Source: Perca fluviatilis
Taxonomy: Eukaryota; Chordata; Actinopteri; Perciformes; Percidae
DNA length: 64,000 bases
Reading direction: 5' to 3'
NCBI RefSeq assembly: GCF_010015445.1
Contig: NC_053133.1
Location: 22,401,922-22,465,921 of the forward strand
Below are positions 58,286 to 64,000 of the stretch, piece by piece. Each line of letters starts with the position of its first letter. Positions within the stretch are counted from its first letter, which is position 1. A program made the position numbers and the translations under genes. Below the pieces are notes generated by a model. It saw only the letters and a list, made by a program, of their open reading frames with translations. It searched no databases and was not told the origin of the DNA.

Positions 58286-58692
58286 GTTTTTTTTAATGTT
58301 AAAGCAAACACTTTGGCATTTCTGTACTGCAAGTTAGTTTTTATTTATTAGCTTACATATACGGCTGTCAGCTCATCTCAGCCGATATACTGTATATCGC
58401 TCTGGCTGATTTATCCATCTATATTATGGGAGATTAATTTTAATAATAAAAAAATAGGGTTGTAAAATTAAAAGGATAGGAATCAGAAAAAAACACATTT
58501 CTGCCACACAGAGTTAAGGTTATTTCAGACTTTCTTCAAATCTTACCAGTTCTCTACTGTAATACTGGACAGTTTACTTCTTTAAGCCTCTAAAACTAAA
58601 TGCAAAATCACACTTATTTTCACAATTGAAACTGAATCAAAGCTTTGAATATTTGCTGTTGATTACTACCGAAGCTCCGGAGCCCAACAATG
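58286..58692. other. Intron sequence
   Basis: Nothing recognised. Confidence 0.4.
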
Positions 58693-59331
58693 CAACCCGG
58701 TCTCACTCAAAAGCGCACAAATAACACGGGTTTACACTCGTGAAATGTGTACGCCAAAGTCAAATTCTTCATGCAGTACATACGTGGAGCGGTCCAATTA
58801 CAGTAAGGGAGACCAGTGCGTTTTATATGCACGCGGCTCGCGTCGCGAGACCGTGACGTACTATTGCGAGAACAACGTCACGCCAAAAAAAAAAAAAAAT
58901 GGTTGGGTTTAGGAAAAGAATGCAGGGAAAGGCTTTAGTAACACAAGAAAGTGACAAAAACACGGCACATAACCACAAAAACACGCTAATAAACGGTTGG
59001 GTTTTGGGAAGAAATATTGGGAAAAAAAAAAATAAAAATGGCTGAAAATCACCACGCAGGACGCGAAACCCGATCTCCCGGGTGAAAGTCCTGTGTTTTA
59101 CCCATCCGCCACCCCGACCAACCTCCTTACATGGTCCCACGTACCTTTTATACTATACGTGAGCAAGATTGCAAGAGCCGCGTGTATATAAAACGCACCG
59201 GTCTCCATTACTGTTATTGGAGCGCTCCACGTATCTACTGCACGCACATTTTGACTTTGGCGTACACATTGCACGTATTTTCAAAGTGAGAAACCCGTGT
59301 TATTTGTACGCTTTTGACTGAGACTGAGCTG
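58693..59331. mobile_element. Large foldback element with tRNA-like core, copy 4
   Basis: The first and last roughly 160 bp are inverted copies. Left CAACCCGGTCTCACTCAAAAG faces right CTTTTGACTGAGACTGAGCTG, followed inward by paired AAATAACACGGGTTT, TGTGTACGCCAAAGTCAAA, TACGTGGAGCG and GTGCGTTTTATAT blocks. A 7-bp direct repeat AACAATG flanks the element (58686-58692 and 59332-59338). The unpaired centre (about 58900-59130) has GGTTGGGTTTAGGAAAAGA, GCAGGACGCGAAACCCGATC and GGGTGAAAGTCCTGTGTTTT. Read on the minus strand, the centre looks like a tRNA with A- and B-box-like segments. Its outer arms differ from those at 28185, but the core is shared. Confidence 0.8.
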
Positions 59332-60859
59332 AACAATGGTATTCAGGATAGCCGTACAAAATTCACAAAAGAGATGCTTGTGATACAGGTGATATTTCAG
59401 AGATTATTCCACCAGACAACATTGTGTACAAACTGTCACCTTAATCGAACATCAGCCTAATTTGCTGCCCGTTGTGTTGCCCCAGAGCGCAGACTGGAAG
59501 CAGATGTCTACCTGTTTATATACTAAAGAATGCTTCTGTTTCATACCTCGGACAGCTGTTTTGGTGTGTTACAAGCTGCTTGTGCGCCTTCAGGCTGATG
59601 AGTGCATTTTGATGGAGGACCACCCTGCATGATTCGTTGCTCCACTACACAGTTAATACCTTTTCAATACAACCGCCATGGCTGCGGGCCAACCTGTAGG
59701 TGTTATGTCAATAGCTCACTTCACTTTGTTTTCATGCCCGGCCATTTCAAACCACGTGAAGAAGAAGTGAAATCACAGCGCTGTTTGTCCACCTCCGCAT
59801 GCATGCTGCTTTATTGATCGCTGTGCGATGCCTGCTGCACCCTGCCCCATGATTTTCCAGACATCTGGTATCTGTGCACCTGTTACTACTGTCTTGCAGT
59901 GAGTCAGCATTACCATCATAGCTCTTTTGAGATTGTTGGTGCTGCGTTCTTAGGCTTTCAAAAAATATCAAATGGGGTCTGAAATAAGGTTTTAGACATA
60001 CTAAAGTAAAGCACTGGGCTGTAAGAAAGTATTATTGTTATTTAGTGAAAAATGTCCATTACCATGATTATCCCTCAATCGATTATCCAAATGTTTGTCA
60101 TTTAATTTTCTGCAGATAAACAAATGTTTACAGCACTATCTGTTTATAGAGCCTTTATTTAAAATGAGCTCGTTTTGAAATTCCCTGTGGATACTTGTGG
60201 GATGTTTATATATTTGATTGGGGTTAGGTTCTTGCTAAATCAGAAATGTGGGTGGCTGGGACTGAGGGACTTGATTTATAGTGACCTTTATGCGGGCCAC
60301 AGTTTTTCAGCAGTGCCAGCTCACAACAGCAGCATTTCATTAGGCACACTGGAATCCATCATACTGAGTGTTTCCCCTTTGGCTACATTTGTTTGTCGAG
60401 CAATCAAGCGAGGATGGCAGATGGCTGGAGTTATCAGCTTTTGCGGCATAAAAGCTGAAATCATATGACAAGGGTAGTTAGTTGGATTTTATTTTGAATG
60501 ATGTAAAGTAATCTCCTCTCCTAAAAACAGACTGTTGTTGTTTTCCATAATTCACCTGTCTGTCCATCTGCTTGTGAGTTGAAGAAGAGCACATAAGGAC
60601 TGTAATTTGGCGTTGATGGAGCATCTGATCAATACTAGTAATTTAAGGATCACTTTGTCTGACGTTGAAATTTCCAACTTTCAAAACTCACTTTGGAGCC
60701 TGTTAATGCTGCTTTCACTTTGACCTGTGTAGCAAAACATGTCAACACATTTAGCTCTTTAACCGGGAAAAACAATGCCAAACCAGTTTGTCATTTTAGC
60801 TCAAATAATCTTAAACATGTCTAATGTCGAAAGTGGGACTTTATTATTTGAGGCAAGTA
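59332..60859. other. Intron sequence
   Basis: No recognised feature. Short frames only. Confidence 0.4.
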
Positions 60860-61045
60860 CAGTCCATCTCAAAGGAATTATTTAACATTATTGGTAATTA
60901 ATTTAATCGCCTCCTTGCTGAGAGTTGCAGAAGAAGATTGATACCACTCTCAGACATGAGAGCGGTATTGATCTTCTCATCTAACTCTCTGCAAAAAAGA
61001 GACTAAGCTAATTTTCCCAAAATGGGGAACTTATCCTTTAAATTA
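60860..61045. repeat. Dispersed repeat (TTAGCTTAGCAC family) arranged as a palindrome
   Basis: GAAGAAGATTGATACCACTCTC (60940-60961 region) is followed at once by its complement GAGAGCGGTATTGATCTTC. The outer parts TTGCTGAGAGTTG and AACTCTCTGCAA also pair. It is a head-to-head version of the family at 37050 and 52705. Confidence 0.6.
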
Positions 61046-61063
61046 TGGATGACACCTATAGGC

Positions 61064-61677
61064 CAGAGATCTTTAACAGGGGGTCTGGAGCCCCTAGGGG
61101 GTCCTCAGAGTTACTTTAGGGGGCCTCCAAATTATTGTTATTTAAATTTTACAGAAAAATACTTTGCATATCCCTAACATGAGAGAGGTGCGTCGGAGGG
61201 GGATAAGTAGGTCAAAAGTTGCAAAGAAACTCCTGCATGCTATCTAACTTACAAAAAATTAATTTAATAGTCAGCAACGTTTTGGTACTAGACCATCATC
61301 AGGCAAAATGAATAAAGGGAGTTCCTTTGCAACTTTTAAAGTTTTTTTTTGTCTTAACTTGAATCCAACAAATTATAAGCAAATATAAATCAGCCTAATA
61401 GGAAAAAAACACATTAATGGTAGGCTTACTGGCGTATAGGTAAGGTAGTCACTAAGGTCCACAGATACAGGTAAGGACTGTGTTTTAACATAAAATATGA
61501 TTTATAAAATCATACCAACAATTCTTTTAATAGCTTAGTATTCTATGCACTATAAATGTATTTATTTAGGCTTTTATTGTAGGCCCAGATAAATATGCAA
61601 CTTAATTTTATAAATTATGTTGCTCTGTCCCTCTTTCAGATAAGAGGTCCTTGGCTTAAAAACGTTGAAAACCCCTG
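61064..61677. mobile_element. hAT-like non-autonomous element, copy 2
   Basis: Ends as at 13280-14159: ATCTTTAACAGGGGGTCTGG on the left and GGCTTAAAAACGTTGAAAAC plus CCCTG on the right. It is flanked by CTATAGGC (61056-61063) and CTATAGAC (61678-61685), an 8-bp duplication with one mismatch. A block GCAACGTTTTGGTACTAGAC with CATCATCAGGC inside (about 61275-61305) resembles another common fish repeat and may be nested. Non-coding. Confidence 0.75.
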
Positions 61678-61714
61678 CTATAGACGATCCAAATTGATTG
61701 CCAGTACAGGTAAT

Positions 61715-61911
61715 GAATGTGTGCGACGCGGCTGAAGCTCAGTCTAGGTTTTTGGAACCAGAGGGTCCCGGACAGACCAGGTACGGAGTGTGGAGAGGTG
61801 GCAGTTTACCTCCTTGGCACTGCCGAGTTGCCCTTGAGCAAGGTACCGAACCCCTAACTGCTCGGGCTGTTGTGCTGCGGGGACCCATCATTCTGACATC
61901 TCTACACATTT

Positions 61912-61967
<56 letters not shown>

Positions 61968-62035
61968 GAAAAAAAACACCAGAAAGAAAAAAATAAATCA
62001 TTCCCCAAGGGGACAAATAAAGTACATTACTGAAC
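61715..62035 (+). mobile_element. SINE with internal (TG)n
   Basis: A tRNA-like head (GCGGCTGAAGCTCAGTCTAG) is followed by CCTCCTTGGCACTGCCGAGT, TTGCCCTTGAGCAAGGTACC and GAACCCCTAACTGCTCGGGC. A perfect (TG)n lies at 61913-61965. The 3' end is CCCCAAGGGGACAAATAAAG then TACATTACTGAA. This gene order is typical of an abundant fish SINE that often carries a TG expansion. Confidence 0.7.
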
Positions 62036-62125
62036 TTAATGCCACTGTTATTGCATCCTTAGCTGTCTATGTAACTGAAGTAGCTTCTGAGGCGTCCACA
62101 AAGGGAGACCACTATCTCAGTGATA
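62025..62125 (+). repeat. Short dispersed repeat shared with 53290-53420
   Basis: See the partner copy for the matched blocks. Here it follows directly on the SINE tail. Confidence 0.6.
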
Positions 62126-63419
62126 TTTGTATGACAATCTGGTCCTTTCAGTAAATTTTTACCAAACTATTCAGTGTTTAAACACACCTTGTGTTGATGT
62201 AGTTGTTCTGGACAGGTGGTGATCAGTAGCATTTACTTAAGTTTTATTGTGAACAGTTATTATTCAATTAAACACCAACACCAGCAAATAGTAGTAAAAT
62301 CATTTTGTTATTTAGGGGTTTAAGTCTGAGTCTTAGTCCGACATACTGGTCCATTTCAATTGATTTTACAACTTGCCAATGGTGAGATTCCAGAGAAAAC
62401 AATGAGTAACTGTATTATTTTGGCATGAAAATGCAGCCGTTCAAAGACACTGAAGATCTGTTCAAAATAACTGTTATTTGGCAATCAAACCCATATTGGT
62501 AGAAACCCAGTACACTGCACTTACTTTTTTATTGTTGTGCTATTCATTTTATTTACACCACAGAGATAATTGAATTTTTAAACCTGTTAAAGTGGCATCA
62601 CACTGTGTGCCGTGTCTTGCTTTTACTGACTCATGCATGAAACTGTCCCACATAAAATCCTTGAGATTTTCAGGCGCCTTTTTTTTTCCCCCTCCGTGTG
62701 CGTACAGTATCTGTCGTCTCTGTCTGTTGCACCCTCTCCTCGGCCCTGAGCAATCAATCACCACTTAGCCAGGCTACAACATGCTGAGTGCTTCAGCGAA
62801 ATAATGAGTATACAGTGGCTGAATATCTCATACACCCTGCCCAATCTATGCCTACAGTACATTGTTTGAATGCTCGAGGTTGAGGACCCGTACTAGTTAA
62901 GGTCTGATTGCTGCGACGTTCGTCTTTTATGAGGAGATGCGGTAATTGGGCTTGTTCAAGCAGTCGTGTTGATGTCTTTTTTTCTTGATTTTATGTGTAG
63001 TTATTCATAATAGCGAAACTGAGAGAGTCCCAGTGTGCTCAGTGAACAATATGCAATATATGAGTTGCAAGTACTATTTTCATTGAAGTACATTGATGAC
63101 ATTGAAGAGCGTGTATCCTGTTGACTTTTGTAATATACTGTTTTAAAGGGGGAGGACATATAGAGTCAGAGGAGTCAGAAAAGTATATAAGGACCATACC
63201 ATTGGTTTGCATGGTTCCACATACACTTTACATAACCATTGAACGTTTTCCTAAGAATACCATAGGATTTTAGATATTTTTATCTCCAAAGTAGCCAGTG
63301 GTTTCTAAATAATTTACTACAGCATGAGAAGCAATTATCCTTCCAAATCCAGCTCACAGTTTCTTCTCTATCTTTGTGATCTGACAGCCTAATGATGGAT
63401 AATTTAGCTTAAGACTAAA
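62126..63419. other. Intron sequence
   Basis: No gene, RNA or recognisable repeat. Confidence 0.4.
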
Positions 63420-63840
63420 GTAATTTAAGGTACTCTGTCCAATTTGATGATGGACATATAAAGTACAAATAACAAGGTCACACGAGAAGCCCCGAGCAGA
63501 GAGTAACAATGCTTCGCCTTTCTGAGAATATAGTTCCCAGTTTGTATAAGTTTAGAAGATGGCTGTGTCATGTGACCTTGTTATTTGTACACCCTGTGAC
63601 TATACAAATCACAACATGTAAATAGGAACATGTTGACGTTATTTTGTCATTTATTCGGAGCAGTAGGCTAGTTGGAACCTGTTACCTCCAGGATCTGTAC
63701 TAGGCTAAGCTACCGGTGGGTGCGTCAGACAGAGTTACGACACGTATGGAGATGAGAAGGGTATGTATGGACTTCTCTAACTCTGGGGGATACGGTGAAT
63801 AAGCTAAAGTCCCAATAAGTTGGCGTGTTCCTTTTTAAAA
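63420..63840. repeat. Dispersed repeat with internal 19-bp inverted pair
   Basis: GTACAAATAACAAGGTCAC (63463-63481) and its exact complement (63572-63590) flank a 90-bp spacer. The right part, CTCTGGGGGATACGGTGAAT then AAGCTAAAGTCCCAATAAGT and a TTCCTTTTTAA end, is a common fish repeat terminus. Left boundary uncertain. Confidence 0.55.
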
Positions 63841-64000
63841 AAACATGACAGACTGAGCTTGTAAAATTTAATCTGGCTTTGTGGAACTATAAGATGCCTA
63901 TAACGTTTAGTATTTTACATTTTACACCCTTATGTTTTTGAGAAGTCGTAAGTATATTTTCTTTAGTAATAACATTCATAACGAGACTACATAGTAAGCC

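Noticed and set aside
59040..59125. Possible functional tRNA-Glu on the minus strand
   Set aside because: The anticodon-arm halves do not pair well, and the same core recurs in degenerate form at three other loci. Treated as a tRNA-like core.
1..64000. CRISPR array or bacterial operon
   Set aside because: No array of regularly spaced repeats with unique spacers. The tandem arrays have no spacers, and the region is vertebrate-like with introns and LINEs.
1..64000. Endogenous retrovirus or LTR retrotransposon
   Set aside because: No paired LTRs, primer-binding site, gag/protease/integrase motifs or envelope-like frame seen. All reverse transcriptase motifs are of non-LTR type.

Overview
This window looks like one strand of a large, AT-rich teleost (ray-finned fish) intron/upstream region. 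The evidence is a Rex3-type LINE ending in GATG repeats, tRNA-derived SINEs, hAT and TTAA-targeting non-autonomous DNA transposons of kinds common in percomorph fishes, and abundant (TG)n and (TA)n microsatellites. There is no sign of prokaryotic or organellar sequence. Most of the 64 kb is non-coding. The longest open frames belong to decayed retrotransposons.

The only host coding sequence I can support is two very short exons on the + strand. Each begins with ATG, ends in phase 0 and is followed by a good splice donor. Exon 1a (24786-24842) encodes MNQTAG..., the N-terminus I associate with the DPP6a/DPP10a variants. A second exon (51404-51454) encodes MKEK...TAKMQGNVM, which I recall as another alternative N-terminus of DPP6. 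DPP6 is a catalytically dead dipeptidyl-peptidase-like protein that acts as an auxiliary subunit of Kv4 potassium channels. If this is right, the window is the 5' part of a dpp6 gene. It has two alternative promoters 26.6 kb apart, and the common exons lie beyond position 64000.

Layout. 1-2643: a SINE/insert fragment, a tRNA-like-core repeat and a broken Rex3 LINE. 2644-8000: mostly unique sequence with a possible 2-kb inverted-repeat element. 8000-8430: a split SINE. 11148-12180: a TTAA element with eight 46-bp repeats beside a tRNA-like-core repeat. 13280-16450: a hAT-like element with a nested repeat, then two LINE 3' fragments. 16464-17096: a second TTAA element with five 46-bp repeats. 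21.0-23.7 kb: microsatellites, a SINE, a hAT-like element containing a helicase-bearing element, and a Tc1 relic. 24.2-24.85 kb: promoter and exon 1a. 25-38 kb: intron with several small transposons and repeat-poor blocks. 38.5-41.7 kb: a LINE interrupted by a TTAA element and a hAT. 42.9-50 kb: more MITEs. 50.8-51.5 kb: promoter and second exon 1. 52.7-63.8 kb: a dense transposon zone with a second helicase-bearing element, an L2/CR1-type LINE and a large foldback element with a tRNA-like core.

The most interesting item is a small transposon-like family with TAGCCTGG ends. Two diverged copies each carry the first part of a RecQ-like helicase, up to and including the Walker A motif. One copy has a perfect 9-bp target duplication. 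Also notable are foldback elements sharing a Pol-III-promoter-like core, and minisatellites that repeat a TATA-box-like motif 13 times.
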